From Kondoa malvinella (lineage: Eukaryota; Basidiomycota; Agaricostilbomycetes; Agaricostilbales; Kondoaceae), in the NCBI GenBank assembly GCA_039545315.1, contig BCIM01000007.1, positions 398,745 to 462,744 on the forward strand: a stretch of 64,000 nucleotides of DNA, in the 5' to 3' direction. Both the position numbers and the translations under genes were made by a program. The notes below the pieces were generated by a model that saw only the letters and a list, made by a program, of their open reading frames with translations, made no database searches and was not told the origin of the DNA. How positions within the stretch are numbered: the stretch's first letter is position 1; each line of letters begins with the position of its first letter. This document shows positions 14,501 to 24,656 of the stretch, in pieces.

Positions 14501-15681
14501 GAATCCATCGGTCTGTCGGTGAGGCAAATATCAGTACGATACTGGAATCGGTGCGCCCTCGCATACCGTTACATCATTTCCATGCCCATTCATACTCTTG
14601 ACTACGCTCTTCTTATCATTATCATTCCTCTTGCAGAGCATAGGTCGGAAGGACATGAAGATCTTGACAGTCGAGTCCTATTCGCAAAATTTAGACAGTC
14701 CCCACGAAGGGTTTGATCAAGCTCAACGCACCTCATGTGGCAATCGATAAGTCGGGTCATACAAAGTCCAACAGACTCGACGAAGATCGGAGCAAACGTT
14801 GAACAAATCCATAGCGTCTGGATGTAGGACAGCTAAGACTGTACGTTCGCGAATGCTGATTTTGAGGTCTGTGTGTCCCGCCCACATGACACATTAGCGA
14901 AATGCCGATGTTGTAGGTCCAGACATACCTTTGAGAATGATGCGGACGAGCCATTTGTTCTCGAGTGCTGTGAGGTTCTCGTAGAAGACGCGCACGATGC
15001 GAATTCGTTCAGCTCTACCCGTCCATCAGACGTCATCACTTGAGATCAGGAAGGAACACTCACTCATTGCTCGCTCTAGCCAATTGATCCAAATGACTAT
15101 TGACCTGCTCGATGGACAGCTTGCCTTTAGCGACATCTGAGCGCGACTTGACTTCTTGCATGACGACTTCAGCAAAATCACCAGCACCAGGCTCGTTCTT
15201 CCTAGGTTGTTTCCAATGCAGTAGACGCTGTGCAGCCATGGTATCTCGAAGCAAACCCATGGCGCCTACGTAGGCTTTCGCTAGGACTTGTTCTTTCGCT
15301 CCATAGGTGTTGCGTTGCCTGTCTCGCTGTCAATTCCAAGACTTCAGCAGCCGCAGATACAGCTTGGAAGTCGAAGACACTGACGTCTGGTACGAGCAGT
15401 CGAACGACAGGAAAGAGATCCAACCCGACATTTTTGCGATAGACATCAAAAGTGCTGTTGATCCAATCTTTACGCTTTTCTGCGATATTCTTGTTTGTTG
15501 GCTTTTTCTTGCCAGGCTCAGCTTTGTTGGCAGTGAAATGTTCAAACAAGTTGGCAATGACGCTGAAAGATGGAGAGCTCCCTATTTCATTCAAAGCTTC
15601 TGGGCGAACGAGGTCATCTGGACGGGTGTTGGCTATCTCTTGAGCGATTTGAGACTCGTCCATTTGCTGAGTCTCTGCCAT
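11515..15681 (-). CDS. LIG4: DNA ligase IV, non-homologous end joining
   Basis: ATP-dependent ligase that seals double-strand breaks with its XRCC4/Lif1-type partner. The N-terminal DNA-binding domain starts at MAETQQMDESQ. The adenylation motif reads EEKLDGERIQLHKRG; the catalytic Lys is encoded at 14486-14488. Further motifs: FRYYSRKDKDYT, RIVLDGEMLAYDP (motif III-IV) and GEGLVIKNPKSPYV with DSWIKVKPEY (motif V). The C-terminal third carries an acidic, Lys-rich linker (about 12060-12330, KVKKVKKEESDEE) between two BRCT-like regions, the last ending in FVTTAWVTDSV. Roughly a dozen introns are needed. The layout matches family members of about 1000 residues. Start and stop lie close to SNX4 and to a divergent small region. 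Confidence 0.92.
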
Positions 15682-15965
15682 TGCTCTTTGAGGGGCATGG
15701 CTGATTCAAAACAACAAGGTCGAAATGACGCGTTTCGCACGACGAGGAGAAAGCACTATAACCTCTTGCAAGAGCTCTCCATGTAGGATCTGAAATGTGG
15801 AAATATATATACATGCTTGCGCTATTGCTACATGGCCGTGTCTCGACTCAACGCTCATACCTGCCAAACCAGATCAATCTCCTTTTTTATTTTCTTCTCC
15901 TTCTTGCCCATCCTAGCTCTCACCCAATCTTCACTCCCGTTTACATCACTATCTCTCTTGTCATT

Positions 15966-16609
15966 TCACCAGAGCTCAATCCTATTTATCCTCGTCGCAT
16001 CCCTATCTCTACACGCAGTCCATTCCAACCCTTCACTAGAATGCAGCGTATGACCCACATACTGTTCATCGGTATAGATTAGACTGGCTGCTCGAGTTTT
16101 GATGTAGGTATATTGTGAAGAATAGGAATGGATGCTTCGGTCAGAATCTGAAAGTAGACGAGATGGGCGCGATCGATTGCGTAGAGGAAGAGTATGCTTT
16201 TGTAGGTCGAGGTCGTGTAGGTTACCTGTATGGGATAATCAGCAATGGTAACAAGCTAGATGAAGGGAAACACACAGGAATCAACAGCACCTTGAACAAT
16301 AGTTTCTACCCATAGATCGCTTGCTGGTTCTGATAGAGTGATGCGGCCTTCCACTTGCTGCAGTCTCGCCTCATCATAAAGATTGTAAAGCATCAAAGTC
16401 TCATTTCGGATCTCGACCAGCGAACCATCTTGGTCCGTCAAGGACAACCCATACTGACGCATAAAGGAATAAAGCGTCTCTGATTCAGCGTCGTACGAGG
16501 AGAAATCGATTGTGCGGTGATGCGAGTAGCGTGCTTGCTTATTGACGAAAGGTCTTTGCGCCAGCGCGAGACCGATGCATAAGTGCAAGATGGAAAGAGT
16601 GGAAAGCAT
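15966..16609 (-). CDS. Hypothetical secreted or ER protein
   Basis: The first exon starts at Met 16609 with a good signal peptide (MLSTLSILHLCIGLALAQ, likely cleaved near residue 18), then TIDFSSYDAESETLYSF and a charged segment ending ETIVQ. An intron with donor in GTGCTG and acceptor TACAG can join it to a second exon ending at a TGA at 15966-15968; that frame is not obviously conserved, so only the first exon is well supported. I do not recognise the family. Confidence 0.4.
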
Positions 16610-17011
16610 GATGGTGTTCGATAGAGAGATGTCAGGCTGTCAGCGCAAAGCAAAAGGGCCTTCTCGCTAGGATCGCTTTGACGTTTCGCGAGGTCTGAGC
16701 GAGTTGCTTTTGTTTCGGAATGTGAGGGAAAGTGACAAGACCAAGGACCAGGAGAGACAATACAACACAGCAACACGAGGGAGATAGATTTCGCAGCCAG
16801 ACTAGACGAGGAATGCCAGATATTCGTTGCTTTGCCTCTATCGACCGCTTTGGACATTTCTGGATAGACGCTGCTGCACGTACACGGTCCTGCTGCCCTG
16901 GGTATCCTTCATAGCCTGGTATCGCTTTGCCAGTCGAGGCCGCGAAACAACAAACAATTCTGTGTTTTCAAACAAGTGTTATCACTTTGCCGCAACTAGC
17001 CGTTCTCCAGT
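16610..17011. other. Divergent promoter region
   Basis: Lies between the divergent starts at 16609 (minus) and 17012 (plus). No defined element could be identified. Confidence 0.35.
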
Positions 17012-17689
17012 ATGAGTACGACTGTTGACGCTGTAGGTCTGCTTGTCAATGATATCTATCCGCTGACGTTGATTTGACAGGGTGGTGTATATCCGTGCGT
17101 TAGCATGATGGATCTCTGTCCAGGCTAATCCACCCACAGAGCTCCGCCAGAAGGATACGTCGTATGTCGCTCCCTGCACAATACTAGGTCACAGCTGACT
17201 GTGAACAGATTCCTGCATGGCCAGCTCTATATCTACCATGGACCGATCCAGTCGACCGGTATCTCTACTATCCCAGTTCTATATGGCGTTTCACGCTTTA
17301 CTGGAGCCTGCTCTTATCCGGCCTCAGCTTCTTCTTTCCTGCTTTTTACGCTTTCCTCATATTCAGCAGAAAAGGCCCTAGATATGCCATAAGGGCAATC
17401 TGGATACCTGTTTTATGGAGTTTCCTGGGTCTTTTGGGCGCATTTATTGGAGCTACTGTTGTTGGTGAGTCTGCTGTCCAACCTGTTGATCTGTATTGAT
17501 GCAAAGTGCACAGGATTCGCATTGGCGGCTATCTACAGTGGTGCTTACCTTCGGATGAGTACATGGGTACCTTTCCTATGGGCCGCTGCGCATAGTGAGC
17601 ATCTTTATCGTGCTCTGCACTGATCTGACGCTCTACAAGTCTTGGTGGTTATCATCAGCTCATACTCTACCCTGGCCAAGATTATCTGA
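17012..17689 (+). CDS. TMEM170-like four-pass membrane protein with micro-exons
   Basis: Small integral membrane protein, about 145 residues. Exons: 17012-17032 (MSTTVDA), a 14-nt exon at 17081-17094, a 22-nt exon at 17140-17161, then a long exon from ATTCCTGCATGG (17209 onward) that reads WRFTLYWSLLLSGLSFFFPA, SRKGPRYAIRAIWIPV and WSFLGLLGAFIGATVV. Two more exons give GFALAAIYSGAYLRMSTWVP and WAAAHILVVIISSYSTLAKII before a TGA at 17687-17689. All phases agree. The pattern of four hydrophobic segments, a basic loop after the first, and a final HILVV..S resembles TMEM170, an ER/nuclear-envelope shaping protein. This assignment rests on overall pattern only. Confidence 0.6.
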
Positions 17690-18600
17690 TGAAGCTGCTC
17701 TGGTGCTCAGCATCTTCGCCTAGGCTGGCTCTATTATATCCAATCCGCCAGCGCTGAGGGTTGCTGAGTGGACATACGTAATGGTGCGTCCGAGGTGGGC
17801 TCAGCGCATCGCGTGCTGAGCGACTCATGTTGGAGCACAGCTCGTAACAAGTGCTGCGGGTCGCAGATCATCTGCTGAGACAATCAATCAAACGACAGCA
17901 AGGATTTGGCCTTATCTCGTAGAGAAGGTGCGGCAAAGTCGACCAAAATGCTGCATGTGCTGATAATGTCCGTACGTCCCAGTGCACTCGCCTTGCACGG
18001 ACTACACCTCTATGTCCTGACAGGGAGCAAGCTTCCTGCTCTTTTCACACTGGTAAGCTTTCGAATCATTTCCCACCATCTTTCTTCTTTGTTTGATGAA
18101 TCAACTATTGAACATTGCTGTTTGCAACTGAGAACCTACCCATTCCTTGTTGAATGTGTTATCTGAACTGAAACTTCCGCTCTCATGGCGATGTCTGAAT
18201 CTCTACTGTTCTGCACAAACCTGTCATCATGCTATCAGTACTGATTCGTTTGCATCGACAGGCAACGTAATTCTGCTACAACATCAGTGCGCTATAAGGG
18301 CCAGCCTGTGCAAACGAAGGACCGATATCGAAAACAGTAATTGACGAGGAACGAGGGTCAACGTTCGGGCATACAGATGAAGGTTCGTCGAGAATGACTT
18401 TGCAGTAGATATTCATTCTCACATATAGTCTATAGCAAGCGGTATCGCTGGGATAGTCTGTTTCAAGTCTGCTATCGTTGAACAAGAAATTCAATTGCTC
18501 CGTAACTTTGCCTTGGCTCTTAGACAACCCCTTTGCATATGATTACTAGGACAGCACAGTTACTACCAGTGTTCATTGCCTGCTAGCGGACAACTTGCAT
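17690..18600. other. Gene-free stretch, 0.9 kb
   Basis: No exon with family features on either strand. A run of related GCTGAG words around 17747-17880 gives a slightly repetitive look but no tRNA-like B box or hairpin array. A short minus-strand open frame (18276-18527) is unsupported. Confidence 0.4.
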
Positions 18601-20247
18601 CTAGGCGAAAAGCTGATCCAGGAAGAAGTTGACAGGGTTCTTAAGATAGTTGTTCCACAATTCTGAGGTGTCCTGTTACATCACGAACTTTGGCCAAAGC
18701 CGCGGCCGAGTCTTTACGGGACGAACCTCATTAGTAGCTCCAACATCGAAACCATGCGGCGCTTCCGGCACCAGCGACAGCTCTACCGGAACGCCTAAGG
18801 ATCCAAGTCTGTCGAAGATGAATTGAGAGTCTTCAGGTAACGCTGCCGTATCTCCTGTTCCGTGAATGAGAGCCGTGGGTGGAAAGGCGGGCGATCTGCA
18901 GGTTGAGCCCATCAGTGCAATCCCCAACGCTGAAGATAGCAAGAGCTACAAATTGAGCAAGGGAAAGACTGGCGAAGCGTCAGATTGTACTTCAAGTATA
19001 CATGGAAGATTGGTGGCTTACGCGGCAAATCATCTCGAGGCATTATCTTGGAACGTTCATCGACGGTTTTGCATGTCCGCAGCTGCTTGCTCAGGTCTTC
19101 ATTGCCAGACAGAAAGCTTGCAAATTTCCCTTGTTGCATGAGATGTACGCAACTGCCTAAGCATTCAATACACGTAGATAGAGAACAGTTTGATCGAGAT
19201 ATCCTCACAATGTATTTTGGTCATAGAAGTCGGTCTGGTTAGGACCGAGCGATTCATATTGAGCTCTAGTCTTTGCAAAGTCGATCAGCTCGAGACCGGT
19301 TGTAGGCGGACGATGCATAAGGCCTGCTTCTCTGGTCAAGCGAAATCGGTCTAAAGAAGTACAACTTACGTTGCATAATCTCGCATGAAGGCGTGACAAT
19401 ACCAAAGATAGGTTCTTCGGGTCGATAAGTATTGAAGTCTGGTCATGTGGATTAGTAAAAGCTGGTCCTCCGTCCGGGCGCTCACGCAAAGTGTCGATTC
19501 CAGTCATACCGTAAATGCAGAGAACAGCTTTCGCTGGTGTAGCGGTATGCTGTTGATGAGCTGCAACAGCCATTGCTGCCCAACCTCCGGCGCTGAGACC
19601 CGATAGCTAAAACAAAGCATCAGTGTGTCGTGTCCCGCAATAAGAGCAGAAAGACTCACTCCAACGCGACTAGAATCGAGCTTTACAAGGCCTTTACCTT
19701 CTAATACCGCTGACAGTCGAGACCGCACATAGATGAAGGCATCGACTCTGTGCTTCCACGAGCTTAGGACGAGCAAAGACGCTGCGGAAGAATTCACATG
19801 TCTGACAGTATCTCTTTACCAGTAGAGACAGGCAGCAGTCTGGGGAATATCAGTCTCATTGTGCTGTCTTTGATAGAAGAGATGTAACTCGCCGATAGTC
19901 CGCTGAGACAAAGACCGCACCGCGTCGCAGAGCTTCATCAATCAGGTAATCGGGCCTCCATGAGTGCCTTGTCCCGCCAGTCCTGTTTGCTGATCATCAG
20001 CAGTGTGCCAAAAACGACAAGAGATGTGATTGTACAATCCACCCTGAGCAACGCACTGAGATAAAGATAAGTGCGGCTGTCATAGTCTTAGTGTACTCAC
20101 AGGATGAAAGTGTAGGATTGCAGGTCGCGCTCCCGCAACACTTCCACTTGAGTTCGCCCAGACTGTCAACTTGAAAGTGACATCTAGGCCGGCTGCCTTT
20201 TTGTAAACGACATCAAACGAAACGGCTTTTTGAAGCTCAAGAAACAT
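18601..20247 (-). CDS. Alpha/beta-hydrolase, carboxylesterase-like
   Basis: Serine hydrolase of the esterase/lipase fold. N-terminal exon from Met 20247 (MFLELQKAVSFDVVYKK) gives the first strands, ending PAILHFHPGG, the oxyanion region in place of the usual HGGG. Then ISADYR-like and GLSAGGWAA: the nucleophile Ser sits in the G-x-S-x-G elbow. The acid residue is likely in IHGTGDTAALPED and the His in PEAPHGFDVG. The last exon reads SELWNNYLKNPVNFFLDQLFA with TAG at 18601-18603. No signal peptide, so probably cytosolic. Substrate unknown. It is divergent from the SDR at 20461 across only 213 bp, so the two may share a promoter. Confidence 0.75.
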
Positions 20248-20460
20248 TGCGCAAGCTTCTCAGCTATGGATCTAGGCTGTAGCAATTGGTAGCGCCGAGA
20301 AAGATTTGGATTGCCAGCTTTGGTCTGCAACATGACTTGACCGTCGGCATTCTAGAGATGGTTCAAAGCGATGGGAACGCCAGCCGCCCCTTGAGTCTAC
20401 ACCTTGGCATCTCTGTCATTTCTTCTTTGGTCGCGAAAGAGAGCAACAACAAGAACAATA

Positions 20461-21656
20461 ATGGCTTCGAATGGCACAGTCGCGCTGCAAGATGGACCTT
20501 GTATGATTAGCGGTAGTGCTAGTGGTATGGGTCGGGCTTGTGCTCTGGCAAGTGGTACCCGTGCTGGTCTGCTGGGCGCTCGGTGACACTTGCATAGAAA
20601 TTGGCTTCGTCCGGCATCACTCAATTCGTGTTGGTCGACGTCAATGAGGCTGGGCTTCAGCAGACCGCTAAAGACACTGGTGTGCCCGGAGTTGTCTCAA
20701 ATTGTATGCCATCCACTTACACAGGATTTGAAGGTCTGCCTGCGGAGAATTTCCTCGTCAAGAAACTCGACATTTCCGACGACTCGGCTGTGGAAGATTT
20801 GTTTGCTGCAATCGAAGCGAAGTTCGGACGGCTCGCCTACGCCGTGTACGCTTTGCCGGAGACTTATTGCAGTCATACCTGACAATTGTCTGCCAGTAAT
20901 GCCGCCGGTGTTTCTGGCAAAAGTCAAGGTAGCATCACTGAGGTCTCTCAGGCAGACTGGGGTAAGTCCGCACATCTCGAACTGATCACAGCACAAGTTT
21001 GACCACTCGCTGAATGCGTAGACTTTGTCATGAACATCAACATGCGAGCCATGGTCGTCATGTGCCGTCACCAGACCAAGATGATGATGCGCAATGAGAA
21101 CACTGGAGCGGGTAGAGGAGCAATCGTCAATTTTGCTTCATGGTCTTCCTTCCATGGTCATTTTGCTACACCTCACTACACAGTATCAAAGCATGCAGTC
21201 GTTGGCTTGACGCGGTGTTTAGCAATCACGCATGCGAAAGAAGGGATCAGAGTGAATGCAGTCTGTCCGGGCGTTGGTAAGCTCAGCTTTGACTCTCGAG
21301 TTGCCAGTGCTTAACGCTTGTGCCCTTATAGTCGACACGCCCATGCTAGGTAAGCTACCGTATGTTCTTACTAGCGCTGGAACTCATCGCCGGCAAAGCT
21401 CCTGAATAGAAGGTCAATTTTAACGCCTCCCTGGTCCCTATTGGCCGGTACGTTGCCCTCAAACCCACGTATTCTCACCTGCTGACTGCGCATCAGATTG
21501 GCACAAGCAGAAGAGATCGCCAATGTCGTGCTGTTCCTGTGCTCTCCTCTAGCTAGCTATGTTCACGGAACCCACATTCTGGTGGACGGTAGGCTAAATT
21601 CTGAACCTTGTATGTATACCTGAACTTCTACTACAGGTGGATGGGATGCCGCATGA
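20461..21656 (+). CDS. Short-chain dehydrogenase/reductase (SDR)
   Basis: NAD(P)-dependent oxidoreductase with a Rossmann fold. Seen in order: MISGSASGMGRACALA (cofactor GxxxGxG), FVLVDVNEAG (second strand, the acidic D suggests NAD preference), LDISDDSAVEDLF, VNAAGVSG (NAG motif), AIVNFASWSSFHG (catalytic Ser), HYTVSKHAV (catalytic Tyr and Lys), RVNAVCPGVVDTPML and a C-terminal ILVDGGWDAA with TGA at 21654-21656. Length is normal, about 290 residues. One oddity: the join of exon 1 to exon 2 (about 20558-20597) does not work in frame with a canonical GT...AG pair. Substrate not predictable. Divergent neighbour is an esterase. Confidence 0.8.
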
Positions 21657-21886
21657 AGCTTCGGCTGTACAAGTTGTGTGGGCTAGGCTGTCAACGCAAT
21701 GTATTTTCTCGATTTCCTACCTGACTTCTGCTTTCTACATAGCAGTAGCGATGTTATGCCTTGCAGACAGGACATATGTGCTCAACGAGTCGAAACAGAA
21801 TGAAATAGAATTACATATCAAAAGAAGCCTGTTGGACTGCCTAGTGCAGAACCTCCTTGCATGATACAGATTTGAACCATTGAAAC

Positions 21887-24233
21887 TCAGGCCTCACCGG
21901 TTTCTTGCAACACTACACGACCCTCGCTGTCCACTTTGATCTGATGAGCCACCTCAGCGACCTCGTCTGCTTCACCGAAGAGCCTGGGTAAAGCTACTAG
22001 TCAAAATCATCGCTCGACGCAACAGGCATTACGTACCCCGCGATTTGTTCGAGCGGCACAAGCCTGGCCTCTGGCAGCACAATCCATTGTAGAACACCCA
22101 AAAGGGAGGAGGCCACTATGAAAATAATCCAGACTATATCGGAGCAGCAATTGAGAAGAGGTCGAGCATGCACTTGAGAGAGACGTACACTTCCATCCGA
22201 TCGCAGCATCAGCAGTCGGTTGAGCCATTGTTACCCAGACAGCCCTACAGACATATCAGTGACGTGCTGGACTGTTCAATATTGGCTTACATCAGATTCA
22301 AACTAGCCAGCGCTAATGCGACACCTTTCTCCCGCACGTGCTACAACAAGATGTCAGCGATAGAACGGGACTAAAGGATTGAGTACCGACAGTAGGGAAA
22401 ATCTATATCGCAGTGCATGAGGTCAGAAAGGGGAAAAAGGCAAAATATCAAGCCTCACTTCGCCAATGTAAAGGAATTGAACTGGTTCGCCAAACGCATA
22501 GCCGAGGTACCAAAGAAATTGAATAGCCACAGCACCTGATTGAAGGGTTGTGCTTGTGTTGCCATTTTCGATTTGAGCAATCAGGGCAGTCTCGATGATA
22601 AGAAAAACAGCGCTGGCTAGACACGAGTAGACGAGCAGTGCCACGCGTCCGACGCGATCGACGATGAAAACGGCTGCCATTGCTAGTGTTCCTCCAACCA
22701 TGAACCAGCCGGCTTGAAACATCCTATAGATCGCACATCTTCAGTATGCAGCGCGATCCGCCATGGAGTACAGCGAACAATGAATCAGAAGCATTATAGC
22801 CTAGATTACCATATAGGCGGGTTCCGTAGTTTGCGATCAGGTTGGCGGCTGATAGAGAATCAAGATGGGATGGGTCAAGCACCAAATGGGGACTTTACCT
22901 GTGAATTGATTTGCAACTACGACTAGGATTGCACACAGGGTTCGTTTGCGATAGCGAACAAACATATCCAGCCATGTTGCACTATTGACTCTCAGATATA
23001 GCTACATCGAACGGAAGACATAGACATACCCAAGCGTCTTGTCCAAGACAGTTTGCTTTTGTATTTGGATATGCTCTTCCTGGGCTACGAGAAAGTTCGG
23101 GTCTTTGGGACTGGCGTGCAGATAGTGAAGAACATCCCGGGATTTCTGAACAGCGCCCTTCTTCGCCAAAAACCTTGGACTCTCGGGTACGAAGGGAAGG
23201 CCAGCCAAGACGACTAGAGGAGGCGCAACTTGCAATATGAGCTAGGAAAGCAGTGTTGGGAAGTAACAGCATGAGTCGGAACAAGCGACGCACTACAGCT
23301 CTCCAATTGAAATTTGCGTCCAGGTAGTAGAAGCCAACGCCGATCCAACCGGCGATAACATAACCAACCATGACTAAAATGCCAACGGCACCTCCTAAAG
23401 CACCCCGGACATTGGCGGGAGCGATTTCATTGATATAGGTGATCGCCGCCAACCTTAGAAAACAAAGTCAGCAATCGCTTTGATCGGATGAGAAGTTCGG
23501 TATACATGGCTCCCCATGCTCCAATACCTGTGAACAAGCTGCAGATAGGGAAGGCATTTTGAGAATGTGTCACAAAATGTCCGGTTCTGAATGCTCACCG
23601 ACCGAATGCGAGCATTTCAACGCTAACGCTCCCAGCCGCTAATCCAGCGCCGAAGAACATGAATCTGAAGATTGGAAGCCAATGAGCTGGAGTATCTGCT
23701 AGCAAAAGTATGCCTACATAGTAGAGACCAAAAATGCAATCTTGCGACCAAATCGATTTGAGACAAACGAGATCAGAAATACCCCAAGAATGCCGCCAAT
23801 CTGGGAGTCCAATAAGATTGAGACATCAGATGATAAGAGCAGCATACGTTGAAGGAGGCAACAATAGCACCGATGACTTGGGTTGCGTTACTGCCCGTAA
23901 CCAATTCTACAGACACAGGTCAATGCTAGCCATACAGCCTGACATGAACATGTACGCGGAAAATAAGCAAAGAGATTGCTGAGCAAGAGTCAGTAATCTA
24001 TCGGGGCATTTCGAAACAACTCACGGTTGACCCAAAGAAGACGAAATCACGGCAGCCGAGAATCCGTAACTGATAGCTCCGAAAGCCGCCCACAAAGTGA
24101 GTAGTGCTAGTCTCCTGGTGACACCGACTTGTGCGGAAACATCTTCGAGCCTGGGCGGACCTGCATGCTCGATTTCCTTTGTTCGTGACTTTTCCCCTTC
24201 CTCACGGGGGACTGCAGCTAATTCTTGCGTCAT
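21887..24233 (-). CDS. MFS sugar-type transporter
   Basis: Twelve-helix proton/sugar symporter-type carrier of the plasma membrane. The N-terminal cytosolic part (MTQELAAVPREEGEKSR) precedes helix 1 (LALLTLWAAFGAISYGF). Further features: AAITYINEIAPANVRGALGG (the PESPR-side loop of the family), GLPFVPESPRFLAKKG (the sugar-transporter PESPR signature), an intracellular loop, AVFIVDRVGRVALL (D-R-x-G-R loop after helix 8) and a C-terminal tail ending VVLQETGEA with TGA at 21887-21889. About ten short introns interrupt it. Substrate unknown; hexoses, glycerol or organic acids are all possible. It runs toward the SDR 3' end, 231 bp away. Confidence 0.88.
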
Positions 24234-24656
24234 GATAGAGATGATAACAAGCTTTGTGAGGAGCCCCAAATGAGTTTGTGTTAATGCGCAGAGGGGAAGA
24301 TAGAGCGATCTGGAACATTTTCAGACATCCGCTGTCCGAACATCAAGAAAAACTGACCTGAATTGGCCCGGTAAACCAGGCCATCAGAAATTTCTAGCAT
24401 AAGAGCTAGCCGGGACGCCCATGGTGTGCGTCTCCATAGACTATACAGCTCGACCATGTCGCCCGGAATTTCTGTCACCGAAAACGTTTTTAGTCACCTA
24501 TGAATTTTCCATCAGGGCTAGCGAGGACAACGCACTGTATATTAATATATGATGTACTACTGTGATCATGTGTCATGAGATCTGGTGTCATCGAGGAGTG
24601 TAGTTTCGACTCACAAATTTTGACAATATGAACAAATCATTCTCCTTCTTCCGCCT
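24234..24656. other. Intergenic, sugar transporter 5' side
   Basis: Promoter region of the sugar carrier and 3' region of the Fanzor-like gene. A minus-strand open frame (24281-24478) exists but has no recognisable content. No inverted repeat was spotted that could mark an element end. Confidence 0.35.

Noticed and set aside
17740..17880. Possible tRNA (TTGCTGAGTGG resembles an A box)
   Set aside because: No B box or cloverleaf follows. No tRNA was seen anywhere in the window.
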